Assembly (NCBI RefSeq): GCF_000334455.1 | Contig: NZ_BANX01000011.1 | Location: forward strand, 62,001-126,000 | DNA length: 64,000 nucleotides | Direction of reading: 5' to 3' | Source: Gordonia soli NBRC 108243 | Lineage (GTDB): Bacteria > Actinomycetota > Actinomycetes > Mycobacteriales > Mycobacteriaceae | Shown here: positions 1 to 7,693 of the stretch, in pieces | Numbering within the stretch: position 1 is the first letter of the stretch | Layout: each line of letters begins with the position of its first letter | Translations under genes and position numbers: made by a program | Notes under the pieces: generated by a model | Told to the model about the DNA's origin: nothing | Seen by the model: only the letters and a program-made list of their open reading frames with translations | Databases searched by the model: none

Positions 1-215
1 CACGGCAGATTGTGGTCAGCGCACCGACCCCGGCATCACTATTTCGAGCAACCCGAGGACCCCAGCCAACTGCCGCCCCGGCGCAACACGCCAACCAAAA
101 ACTGCCGCTCTCCCGGGCGCGGCGCGCACTATCCACGCGGCTGCCCGCTCCACGGCAGGTTCTGGTCACGGCACCGCCGAGCCCCCCCCCCCCCCGAAAG
201 CGACCCGCGAGACCC
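1..215. other. Non-coding edge with an imperfect repeat and a poly-C run
   Basis: I see no convincing gene here; the open frames are short and Arg/Pro-rich, as random high-GC sequence gives. Two things stand out. Bases 1-27 recur imperfectly at 151-177 (both begin CACGGCAG and contain TGGTCA; about 22 of 27 bases agree). A run of 14 C lies at 182-195. It is the distal side of the thioesterase gene that ends at 216. Confidence 0.5.
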
Positions 216-1145
216 CTATCGGTAGTGCGCGTCCGCGGTAGCCCGACTCAGGAGCACGCCGTCATGCGAGCGGAGGGTCGCCTCGAAGGATGCGATCCGG
301 CGACCGGTCTTGATCGGCACCACGTCCACGGTCACCTCCTCGCCCTGTACCGCAGGCGAGCGGTAGAACCCGACGGTGAGGTCGCCCAGTTGATAGTCGG
401 CACCGGCTGGAGCGCCGGCCTGGGCGGCGAAGGACGATGCCTGCGCGACGATGGTCGCGATGATGCCACCGTGCATCGTGCCGAAGGTGTTGCCCATCCA
501 CGGCCGTGTACTGCTGATGAATCGCACCGATCCCTCGGGTAGGTCGGGCGCGGACTCGAGTCGACCGCCGAGCAATTCGGCCAGCGGCCCGAGCGGCCGC
601 GTTCCCGACACCAGCTCGTCGACGATCTGGGCGCCCTCGAGACCGGCCTCGATCGGCGCGGGCAGCGCGATGCCGAGTGCGCCCGCGGCGGGCGGTGCAT
701 CTCGGTGCGGCTGTGGGGCATCGTCGGCCGAAGCCCGACCCACCCGCACGTTGCGTGCGGTGCCGACACAGCAGATGTCGCCGGCGGCAGCCCGGATCTC
801 GACGGTCGTCCCGCCATAGTGTTCGTCGCTCGTGCGCAGTCGTGAGACCCCCGACAGCCGGTCGTCGATGTCCACGTCACCCTGATACGACAGCGTCAGG
901 CGCGCCTGCAGGGTGGCCGCGCCATCCTGCGCGACGTGGAAGGGGATGCCGCCGAGGTCGTCGAAGAGCACAGCCAGTGCCGGCAACTCGATGCGTCCCC
1001 GATGGTCGGCGAACCTGGCCGACAACTGCTGCTCGGCGAAAGCCACACCGTCTTCGACCCGCACACCCCCGATGCCGAGTGCCGACAGCGGGTCAGCGGG
1101 CTGCGGCGCGGTCGATTGGGGGGCGATCAACGGGCTCTCGGTCAC
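216..1145 (-). CDS. PaaI/YigI-type double-hotdog thioesterase
   Basis: The 309-residue protein looks like two hotdog domains in tandem. The C-terminal half carries the typical PaaI segment with MHGG around residues 225-228 (TFGTMHGGIIATI), followed by the long hotdog helix. The N-terminal half has a degenerate copy (LPALAVLFDDLGGIPFH). The likely role is hydrolysis of acyl- or aryl-CoA thioesters in the cytoplasm; the substrate cannot be read from sequence. The start is GTG at 1145. The gene is divergent from the secreted-protein gene at 1369 and stands alone. Confidence 0.75.
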   Translation of the reverse strand: MTESPLIAPQSTAPQPADPLSALGIGGVRVEDGVAFAEQQLSARFADHRGRIELPALAVLFDDLGGIPFHVAQDGAATLQARLTLSYQGDVDIDDRLSGVSRLRTSDEHYGGTTVEIRAAAGDICCVGTARNVRVGRASADDAPQPHRDAPPAAGALGIALPAPIEAGLEGAQIVDELVSGTRPLGPLAELLGGRLESAPDLPEGSVRFISSTRPWMGNTFGTMHGGIIATIVAQASSFAAQAGAPAGADYQLGDLTVGFYRSPAVQGEEVTVDVVPIKTGRRIASFEATLRSHDGVLLSRATADAHYR

Positions 1146-1368
1146 ATAACCGGTCTATCAGCAGGGCTCGTGTGCCACGCACCACAGTCGCCAGGTGAGG
1201 GTGCGACGGGTGATCTGTCCCGGAATCGGGTACAGGTCGAAGACTGGACAGAGCCGACGATGGGCGTCTCGGATCCATAACAGAACACGCGGGAGCCTTC
1301 CGGTCATCGGACAGGTGCGACAGGCTCACGCCAGGGTTACCAACCAGTAGGTGATGAAGGAGTTACAG

Positions 1369-1839
1369 ATGGTGCAGGGTGGGCGTCGATCACTGGTTCG
1401 TCAGACAGCACTCGTGGCCGCTTCGGCGGGGGTCGCGACCGTGGGAATCGCACTCGGGGCGGCAAGCGCGGACGCGGCGCCGGGCGGGGCCGCACTTCGC
1501 GTCGACCAGGTTCCCAACGCCGGTGTCGCCGTCGTCGGCAACCGTGTGGCCGGCGGCTTCGTCGCCCCGATCAGCGCGCGTGCCGCAGGCGCCGGCGTCA
1601 CGCGGATCACGCTGAGCCCGCAGCCGGCACAGACCAGCCCCGGCACCCTCAACGGATCGCGGGTCGGTCTCACCTGGCGCAACGAGCGCACCGGGAAGTC
1701 CGGCAACGCGACCTTCCCGACCAACAGCGGGATCGACGTCACCACCGGCCCGGGTCGGATCACGTTCACCACGAGCATCATCGGCCGCGGCGACCGGTCG
1801 TTCACGGTCATCCCGGGCAACGGCTCCATCTTCCGCTGA
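1369..1839 (+). CDS. Small secreted protein with Tat-like signal peptide
   Basis: I choose ATG 1369 because AAGGAG (1357-1362) sits six bases before it; the frame is open upstream to GTG 1351. The 156-residue product starts with a basic RRSLVR stretch, a hydrophobic Ala/Val segment and a probable AxA cleavage near ASADAA, so it should be exported, possibly by Tat. The mature part (about 120 residues) is rich in Gly, Thr and small residues and looks like a beta-sheet secreted protein. I do not recognise the family. It is followed by a strong hairpin at 1882-1914. Confidence 0.7.
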   Translation: MVQGGRRSLVRQTALVAASAGVATVGIALGAASADAAPGGAALRVDQVPNAGVAVVGNRVAGGFVAPISARAAGAGVTRITLSPQPAQTSPGTLNGSRVGLTWRNERTGKSGNATFPTNSGIDVTTGPGRITFTTSIIGRGDRSFTVIPGNGSIFR

Positions 1840-1881
1840 GCGAGCCGGCGGGCTGCTCGCACACGCGGCCCGCGACCTCTG

Positions 1882-1914
1882 CTCGGACATCTGCGCGCCG
1901 CGCGGATGTCCGAG
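1882..1914 (+). terminator. 16-bp hairpin, probable terminator of the secreted-protein gene
   Basis: CTCGGACATC (1882-1891) pairs perfectly with GATGTCCGAG (1905-1914). The inner GCGCG/CGCGC extend the stem, with one U-G pair and a single central base. It lies 43 nt after the stop at 1839, and a T-run follows at 1922-1926. The right arm touches the operator that begins at 1914. Confidence 0.6.
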
Positions 1915-1939
1915 TAGACAATTTTTCGAATGTGTTCAC
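1914..1939 (+). promoter_or_regulatory. TetR-type operator before the acyl-CoA synthetase operon
   Basis: GTAGACA (1914-1920) and GTTCAC (1934-1939) are the ends of an imperfect 26-bp inverted repeat with TTTTCGA in its centre. The same 26-bp layout, including AGTAGACA plus TTTTCGA, occurs at 31470-31495 beside a TetR gene. It lies 32 bp before the ATG at 1972, where a repressor could block transcription. The assignment is inference from the match. Confidence 0.5.
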
Positions 1940-1960
1940 ACCGCGGGTGAACACGTTCTA
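1932..1960 (+). promoter_or_regulatory. Second inverted repeat with KstR-like core
   Basis: GTGTTCAC (1932-1939) and GTGAACAC (1947-1954) form a perfect 8-bp inverted repeat with a 7-bp spacer. Overlapping it, bases 1947-1960 read G-tg-AAC-ac-GTT-ct-A, which fits the KstR consensus TnnAACnnGTTnnA at every fixed position but the first. KstR is the TetR-family repressor of cholesterol catabolism in this order. Whether it acts here is not shown. Confidence 0.4.
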
Positions 1961-1971
1961 GATTTGGCCGC

Positions 1972-3570
1972 ATGGCCGAGACCGTCACCCAGCTCCTCGA
2001 GGCACGCGCGAACGACGACAACCTGGCGATCACCTTCGAGGGTCGCCGATGGACGTGGCGCGAACATGTCGCCGATGCCCGCCGCGCCGCTGCGGCCGTC
2101 CTCGCGACCGCCGATCCCTCACGTCCGATGCACATCGGCGCACTCCTCGGGAACACTCCCGACATCCTGACCGCGCTGGCCGCCGGCGCCCTGGGCGGCT
2201 ATGTCACCGCCGGTATCAACAACACCCGACGCGGCGCCGCGTTGGCGGGCGACATCCTCCGCGCCGACTGTCAGATCCTGATCACCGACGCCGAGCACCG
2301 CCCTCTGCTCGACGGTCTCGACCTACCGGGGGTCGTCGTCCTCGACACCTCCAGCGCACAGTGGGCAGACATGCTCGCGACGGCACCGGAACTCACCCCG
2401 TACTCGGTCCCGACAGCGGTCGACACCTTCATGCTCATCTTCACGTCGGGTACCAGCGGCAACCCCAAACCCGTCCAACTGGCGCACATGCTGGTGCCGT
2501 TCGCCGGCCCGGCACTCGTCGACAAGTACGGAATCGGGGTCGGCGACGTCTGCTATCTGTCCATGCCGCTGTTCCATTCAGCCGCGCTCCTGGGCGGCTA
2601 CAGCGTCGCAGTGTGCAGCGGGGCAGCCATCGCACCCGCGCGCTTCTCCGCCTCGACCTTCCTCGCCGACATCCGTCGGTACGGCGCCACGTACATGAAC
2701 TACGTCGGCAAACCGCTCGCCTACATCCTCGCCACCGAGGAGCGCGACGACGATGCCGACAACCCGCTGCGGGTGGCCTTCGGCAACGAGGCCACCGACC
2801 GCGACATCGCCGAGTTCGGCCGCCGCTTCGGTTGCGCCGTGTGGGATGGATTCGGTTCGACCGAGCTGGCGATCATCATCACGCGCGAGCCCGGAACCCC
2901 CGAGGGCTCCATCGGCAAGGGGTATCCCGGTGTCGCGGTCTACAACTCGCAGACAGTTGCCGAGTGTCCGATCGCGGAGTTCGACGAGCACGGCGCCCTC
3001 GCCAATCCCGACGAGGCGATCGGTGAGCTCGTGAACGCCGACGGCGCGGGCATGTTCATGGGCTACTACAACGACAAGGAATCCACCGACGAGCGGCTCC
3101 GCGACGGGATGTTCTGGTCCGGCGACCTCGCCTACAAGGACGCCGACGGCTGGATCTACCTCGCCGGCAGGACGGCGGACTGGATGCGGGTCGACGGCGA
3201 GAACCTCGCCGCGGGCCCGATCGAGCGCATCCTGCAACGCATCCCGGAATTGAACCGGGTGGCCGTGTACGCGGTACCCGACGAGACCGTCGGCGACGCC
3301 GTGATGGCGGCGATGGTGCTGCAGGACAACGCCGAACTCTCCCCCGAGGGATTCGCGGCGCAGCTCGCGGCCCAGGAGGACCTGTCCCCCAAGGCGTGGC
3401 CCCGATACGTGCGGGTGGCCGCCGACCTACCGACGACCGCGACCAACAAGATCCTCAAGCGAGAACTCAAGTCGCAGGGCCCTATCGCGGGCGGTGGGCA
3501 ACTCTGGATCCGGGACCCGCGATCGCGGACCTATCGCGTCGCGGGTGCCGACTCGTCCGTTCCGGTGTAA
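1972..3570 (+). CDS. Acyl-CoA synthetase (FadD family)
   Basis: This 532-residue ATP-dependent CoA ligase has the adenylate P-loop FTSGTSGNPK at residues 157-166, the hinge region GDLAYKDADGW, and the C-terminal catalytic-lysine motif NKILKR near residues 492-497. It should activate a carboxylic acid to its acyl-CoA. Among mycobacterial proteins it reminds me of FadD17-type enzymes, but the substrate is unknown. It starts the plus-strand operon and is followed at 13 bp by the flavin/F420 oxidoreductase. Two operator-like repeats at 1914-1960 sit directly upstream. Confidence 0.88.
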   Translation: MAETVTQLLEARANDDNLAITFEGRRWTWREHVADARRAAAAVLATADPSRPMHIGALLGNTPDILTALAAGALGGYVTAGINNTRRGAALAGDILRADCQILITDAEHRPLLDGLDLPGVVVLDTSSAQWADMLATAPELTPYSVPTAVDTFMLIFTSGTSGNPKPVQLAHMLVPFAGPALVDKYGIGVGDVCYLSMPLFHSAALLGGYSVAVCSGAAIAPARFSASTFLADIRRYGATYMNYVGKPLAYILATEERDDDADNPLRVAFGNEATDRDIAEFGRRFGCAVWDGFGSTELAIIITREPGTPEGSIGKGYPGVAVYNSQTVAECPIAEFDEHGALANPDEAIGELVNADGAGMFMGYYNDKESTDERLRDGMFWSGDLAYKDADGWIYLAGRTADWMRVDGENLAAGPIERILQRIPELNRVAVYAVPDETVGDAVMAAMVLQDNAELSPEGFAAQLAAQEDLSPKAWPRYVRVAADLPTTATNKILKRELKSQGPIAGGGQLWIRDPRSRTYRVAGADSSVPV

Positions 3571-3583
3571 CGGACGATCCGTC

Positions 3584-4708
3584 GTGGCCGAACAGCTGAC
3601 CGAACTGGGCTACTACGCACTCTCCCGACATCCGGTGACGCCGTCGGAACTGGTCGACGAGGCGCGGGTCGCCGACCGCATCGGACTGGGTACCGCATTC
3701 GTCTCCGAGCGGTTCAACGTGAAGGATGCCGCGGTGCTCTCGGGCGCATTGGCCGCCGCATCCTGCCGGCTGGGCATCGCGACGGCCGCGACCAACCACA
3801 CCACACGTCACCCGATCATCACCGCGACCATGGCGGCGACGCTCACCGAACTCACCGGTGGCCGTTTCGCTCTCGGGCTCGGTCGCGGGATCACGCCGCA
3901 GTGGCAGATCCTCGGTCTGCCGACCATCACCGGCGGTCAGCTCACCGAGATCACCGCGCTGCTCCGACGTCTGTGGGCGGAGGAGACGATCATCGGGTAC
4001 GACGGCGAGATCGGGTCCTTCCCACTCTTGCGACTCGGCGTCGCGCTCGAGCCGCCACCCCCGATCATGCTGATCACCATGAGCCCCGGGACTCTTGCTC
4101 TGGCTGGGCGCATCGCCGACGGCGTCGTACTGCACACCTTCTTCTCCGACGATGCGACTCACCGCGCGGTCCGCATCGTCCGCGAGGCCGCCGAGCAGGC
4201 GGGACGAGACCCTGCATCGGTTCGGATCTGGTCGGTGGTCGCGACGGTCGGTGATCATCTGGGACCCGATGATCGGATGCGCCGTCTGCAGGGGCGGCTC
4301 GCCACCTATCTGCAGGGCTACCCCGACGTCCTCGTCGGGGCCAACGGGTGGGATCGCGAGGTCCTCGATCGGATACGCGCCACCGCGGCGTTCTCGACGG
4401 CGCGCGGACCGATCGACGCGACCGCCGACATCAGCGAGCTCCGCGAACTGGCCGAGGTGATGCCCCACTCCTGGGTCGCCGACAGCGCGACCGGGAACGC
4501 GTCGGACTGTGCGACCACCATCGCCGCCCAATTCGACCTCGGCGTCGACTCGGTCATCCTGCACGGCGCCACGCCCACCGAACTGGAGCCCGTCGTCGAC
4601 GCCTATCGTCGCGTCCGGCGCGATGCCGTTGTCCCACCGGTCAATCCCGGTCGGGCGCACCCGACACCGGACACAGGCACCGACATCGACGGCCCGGAGG
4701 CCAGATGA
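3584..4708 (+). CDS. LLM-class (F420-type) oxidoreductase
   Basis: Luciferase-like TIM-barrel protein of about 374 residues, starting at GTG 3584 (sequence VAEQLTELGYYALS), 13 bp after the acyl-CoA synthetase stop. Family features are the N-terminal barrel with ATNHTTRHP, TELTGGRFALGLGRG in the cofactor-binding region, and a C-terminal LHGATPTELEPVVDAY segment. It resembles the TIGR03857-like group of predicted F420-dependent oxidoreductases. It probably oxidises or reduces a carbonyl or alcohol on the pathway substrate. Its stop overlaps the next start (ATGA at 4705). Confidence 0.8.
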   Translation: MAEQLTELGYYALSRHPVTPSELVDEARVADRIGLGTAFVSERFNVKDAAVLSGALAAASCRLGIATAATNHTTRHPIITATMAATLTELTGGRFALGLGRGITPQWQILGLPTITGGQLTEITALLRRLWAEETIIGYDGEIGSFPLLRLGVALEPPPPIMLITMSPGTLALAGRIADGVVLHTFFSDDATHRAVRIVREAAEQAGRDPASVRIWSVVATVGDHLGPDDRMRRLQGRLATYLQGYPDVLVGANGWDREVLDRIRATAAFSTARGPIDATADISELRELAEVMPHSWVADSATGNASDCATTIAAQFDLGVDSVILHGATPTELEPVVDAYRRVRRDAVVPPVNPGRAHPTPDTGTDIDGPEAR

Positions 4709-5775
4709 GCATCGCACCACTCTCCCGAATCCCTACCACCCCCGCCGATCTCACTCCGGACTGGCTGACCGCCCTCCTGCGGGCGAGCGGCTCTTCCGTG
4801 GAGGTCACCGCGGTACACGCCACCCCGGTCGGATCGGGACAGATGGCAGGCTCCTTCCGGCTGGACCTGACATATGCCGATGCCGTCACCGGCGGCATGC
4901 CGTCGACGGTGATCGCGAAGCTCGCCACCGGACCCGCCGAGCAACGCGAGTTCGGCGCCGGGGCCTTCCGGAACGAAGTGCAGTTCTATGCCGACCTCGC
5001 ACCGACCGTCCGGGTCCCGACACCGCGGTGTCATGCATCGACGATCTCACCATCGGGTGCCGAGTTCGTGCTGCTGCTCGACGATCTGGCGCCTGCGGTG
5101 CAGGGAGATCAGATCACCGGATGCACACCGGAGCAGGCCTCGGCCGTCGCAGTGGCCGCGGCCGGCTTGCACGCACCCCGCTGGGACGACGATTCGTTGC
5201 TCGACACCGAGATCGGATTCGCGCTCCCCACCGATGACGACCGGGTCTTGATGGAGTCGGTGTTGGAACCGATGGCCGACATCTTCCGGGCGCGGTTCGA
5301 CCTCACCGCCTCCGAGTCGGCGACCGTCGACTGGTTGGTCGCGAACGCCGGCACCTGGCTGGTCGCGCCGCAGCGACACTTCACGCTGATCCACGGCGAC
5401 CTGCGCATCGACAACGTCATGTTCGGGCCGGACGGCGCGGTGACCGTGATCGACTGGCAGACCATCGTGCCCGGACAACCCCTACGAGACATCGCCTTCT
5501 TGCTGTCGACGAGTCTGACCGTCGCCGATCGCCGCGCGAACGAGGACGCGATCCTTGCCGACTACCATCGTGCACTCGTGGGCCACGGCATCAGCGGCTA
5601 CACGATGCAGGAATGTCGGGAGGACTATGTGTCCGCACTCCTACAGGCACCGCTGATCATCGTGTTCGGTTGTGCTGCCGCCCAACCGACCGAGCGTGGG
5701 GATCGGATGTTCCGGGTCATGCTCGATCGCGCGACCGCCGCGATCGGCGATCTGGTGCCGGACGCACTGGGATGA
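4705..5775 (+). CDS. Phosphotransferase, APH / ecdysteroid-kinase-like
   Basis: The 356-residue protein has the aminoglycoside-phosphotransferase fold: glycine loop GSGQMAGS (43-50), Lys72 in VIAKL, catalytic loop HGDLRIDN (230-237) and the metal-binding Asp in VIDWQ (Asp250). The N-terminal TPADLTPDWLTALLR and the overall spacing suit the EcKinase-like/CHK group rather than true antibiotic kinases. Known relatives phosphorylate ecdysteroids or hydroxyacyl-CoA (ACAD10/11-type, LvaA). Between a CoA ligase and SDR enzymes, it may phosphorylate a hydroxyl of a catabolic intermediate. Start ATG 4705 overlaps the previous stop; RBS CGGAGG. Confidence 0.75.
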   Translation: MSIAPLSRIPTTPADLTPDWLTALLRASGSSVEVTAVHATPVGSGQMAGSFRLDLTYADAVTGGMPSTVIAKLATGPAEQREFGAGAFRNEVQFYADLAPTVRVPTPRCHASTISPSGAEFVLLLDDLAPAVQGDQITGCTPEQASAVAVAAAGLHAPRWDDDSLLDTEIGFALPTDDDRVLMESVLEPMADIFRARFDLTASESATVDWLVANAGTWLVAPQRHFTLIHGDLRIDNVMFGPDGAVTVIDWQTIVPGQPLRDIAFLLSTSLTVADRRANEDAILADYHRALVGHGISGYTMQECREDYVSALLQAPLIIVFGCAAAQPTERGDRMFRVMLDRATAAIGDLVPDALG

Positions 5776-6785
5776 TCCTGGTCATCGGGGCCACCGGGTT
5801 CCTCGGCTCTCATGTCGTACGTCAGGTGGCCGCGTCCGGCGAGACGGTACGGGTGCTCACCAGAACCACGAGCGACTTGCGACCGATAGCCGATGTACCG
5901 GTCGACCACGTCGTCGGCGAGCTGACCGACACCGAGCTCGTACGACGCGCCATGGCAGGCTGTTCGGCGGTCGTCTATTGCGCGGTCGACACCCGTGCGT
6001 GGCTGCTCGACCCGGCGCCGCTCTACGCGACCAACGTCGACGCGCTGCGAGCCGTACTCGAGGTCGCGGCAGACGCCGGACTGGAGAAATTCGTCTACAC
6101 CAGTTCGATGGCGACGATCGGCCGGCCCGCTGTGGGCCCCGCGACCGAGGACGATCCCTTCGATTGGGCCGACACCGCAACCGAGTACGTGCTGTCCCGC
6201 GTCGCGGCCGAGGACATGGTCCTGTCCCGGGCACGTGCGGGCGCGGTTCCCGCAGTGGCGATGTGCGTCTCGAACACCTACGGTTCGGGCGACTGGGCAC
6301 CGACCCCACATGGAGCCTTCGTCGCCGGTGCGGCCCTCGGCCGACTCCGTTTCACCGTCCGGGGCTTCGCATCCGAAGCCGTCGCGGTCGATGACGCGGC
6401 TGCAGCGCTGGTGAGCGCGATCGAACGCGGGCGTCCGGGAGAGCGGTACATCGTGTCCGAACGCTTCATCGACCTGGCCGAGGTGATCGACCTCGCGGCG
6501 AGAACCGGAGGCCATCGGCCACCACGACCGGCGCTACCCCGCCCCGCGTTGTACGGCCTGGGGGCGGCTGGTTCAGCCCTGGCACGCTTGCGCCGCCGAC
6601 CTCAGAAGCTCACCGTCTCGACAGTTCGCCTGATGCATCACATGTCACCGATGAGCCACGCGAAGGCCGAGCACGAGCTCGACTGGCATCCACGACCGGT
6701 CACCGACGCCGTCGTCGACGCAGCGCGCTTCTGGATCGACCGGGTGGCCGCCCGCGGGTCGTCGAGACAGCCGACCGCGGACTGA
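5772..6785 (+). CDS. NAD-dependent epimerase/dehydratase-type extended SDR
   Basis: Start ATG 5772 overlaps the kinase stop (ATGA). The 337-residue protein opens with the Rossmann motif GATGFLG (6-12). It resembles 3-beta-hydroxysteroid dehydrogenase and dihydroflavonol-reductase-like extended SDRs. The active-site segment reads EYVLSRVAAED, so the usual YxxxK is YxxxR, which may alter activity. The basic C-terminal LARLRRRPQKLTVSTVRLM is typical of the group. Last gene of the plus operon; it converges on the SDR gene ending at 6791 with only five bases between. Confidence 0.78.
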   Translation: MILVIGATGFLGSHVVRQVAASGETVRVLTRTTSDLRPIADVPVDHVVGELTDTELVRRAMAGCSAVVYCAVDTRAWLLDPAPLYATNVDALRAVLEVAADAGLEKFVYTSSMATIGRPAVGPATEDDPFDWADTATEYVLSRVAAEDMVLSRARAGAVPAVAMCVSNTYGSGDWAPTPHGAFVAGAALGRLRFTVRGFASEAVAVDDAAAALVSAIERGRPGERYIVSERFIDLAEVIDLAARTGGHRPPRPALPRPALYGLGAAGSALARLRRRPQKLTVSTVRLMHHMSPMSHAKAEHELDWHPRPVTDAVVDAARFWIDRVAARGSSRQPTAD

Positions 6786-6790
6786 ACGAA

Positions 6791-7693
6791 CTACCGGAGG
6801 AGATCGGCGAGCTCGGCCATACTGTAGGGCGCCGAGTCCTGGTGGTCCCGATATGCCACGAAGGTCGGTTGTGCCGGGTCGTATCGCCCGATGAATCCGC
6901 CGGCGGCGGTGAAGATCTGGCCGGTGATCTCCAGCGCGGCGTCGCCGGCCAGGAAGACGTACAGCGGGGCCACGTACTCCGGCGGCGCCGGATCGAGTGC
7001 GGCCTGGCTGGTCACGTCGTCGAGGATGCCGCGGCTTCGCAGGCTCTCGATGTGTCGGATGTACTCCGGCCCCGTCGACAGCCGCGACCGGGCTCCCGGC
7101 ATCACGACATTGACCCGGACGCCATCGGACCGCAGATCCGCAGCAGCTGCGAGTGCAAGGGCGTTGACGCCGCCCTTGGCCGCAGGATAGCCACTGCCAC
7201 CGAACATACCGAGCGACGCAGCGCTCCCGGTGAGGACGATCGCGCCGCTCTGCTGCTCGACGAACACGCGGCCCGCGGCCTGGGTCAGGTTGAACGCGCT
7301 CATCAGATGTGCGTCGACCTGCTCACGGAACTCCCGCGGCCGGATCGTCAGGATCGATGACCCGGCCGGCTCCGCGATGCCCGCGCAGTTGATCGCGATG
7401 TCGAGCGCCCCGAACTCTTCGAGTGCCACGTCGACCATCTGCTGCGCCACGTGGTCGTCACCCGCCGAACCACGGACACCGACCGCATAGCCTCCGCCGC
7501 CGCGGATCTCGGCGACCGTGGACTCGACGGCGTCACCGTCGCGCCCGTTCACCACCACCGAGACCCCGCGTCCGGCAAGCGCATACGAGACGGCCAGGCC
7601 GATGCCGCGGGTGGCGCCCGCGATCACCGCCACCCGCCCCGACAGGTTGACGCCCATGAGCCGTCCGGTCGAGGGTCGCTGGGACCCGACCAT
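6791..7693 (-). CDS. Classical SDR oxidoreductase
   Basis: Short-chain dehydrogenase with AGATRGIG near the N-terminus, NCAGIAEP, and the catalytic YPAAK. I choose ATG 7693 because it overlaps the upstream stop (ATGA), giving 300 residues; ATG 7657 (MGVNLSGR) would give the more usual N-terminus and 288 residues. Likely an NAD(P)-dependent alcohol/ketone oxidoreductase. It is the last gene of the minus-strand CYP51 operon. The C-terminal tail RYDPAQPTFVAYRDHQDS is longer than in most SDRs. Confidence 0.82.
   Translation of the reverse strand: MVGSQRPSTGRLMGVNLSGRVAVIAGATRGIGLAVSYALAGRGVSVVVNGRDGDAVESTVAEIRGGGGYAVGVRGSAGDDHVAQQMVDVALEEFGALDIAINCAGIAEPAGSSILTIRPREFREQVDAHLMSAFNLTQAAGRVFVEQQSGAIVLTGSAASLGMFGGSGYPAAKGGVNALALAAAADLRSDGVRVNVVMPGARSRLSTGPEYIRHIESLRSRGILDDVTSQAALDPAPPEYVAPLYVFLAGDAALEITGQIFTAAGGFIGRYDPAQPTFVAYRDHQDSAPYSMAELADLLR

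Noticed and set aside
10-542. Open frames at the left edge on the plus strand
   Set aside because: Arg/Pro/His-rich with no start signals; the longer one overlaps the thioesterase antisense.
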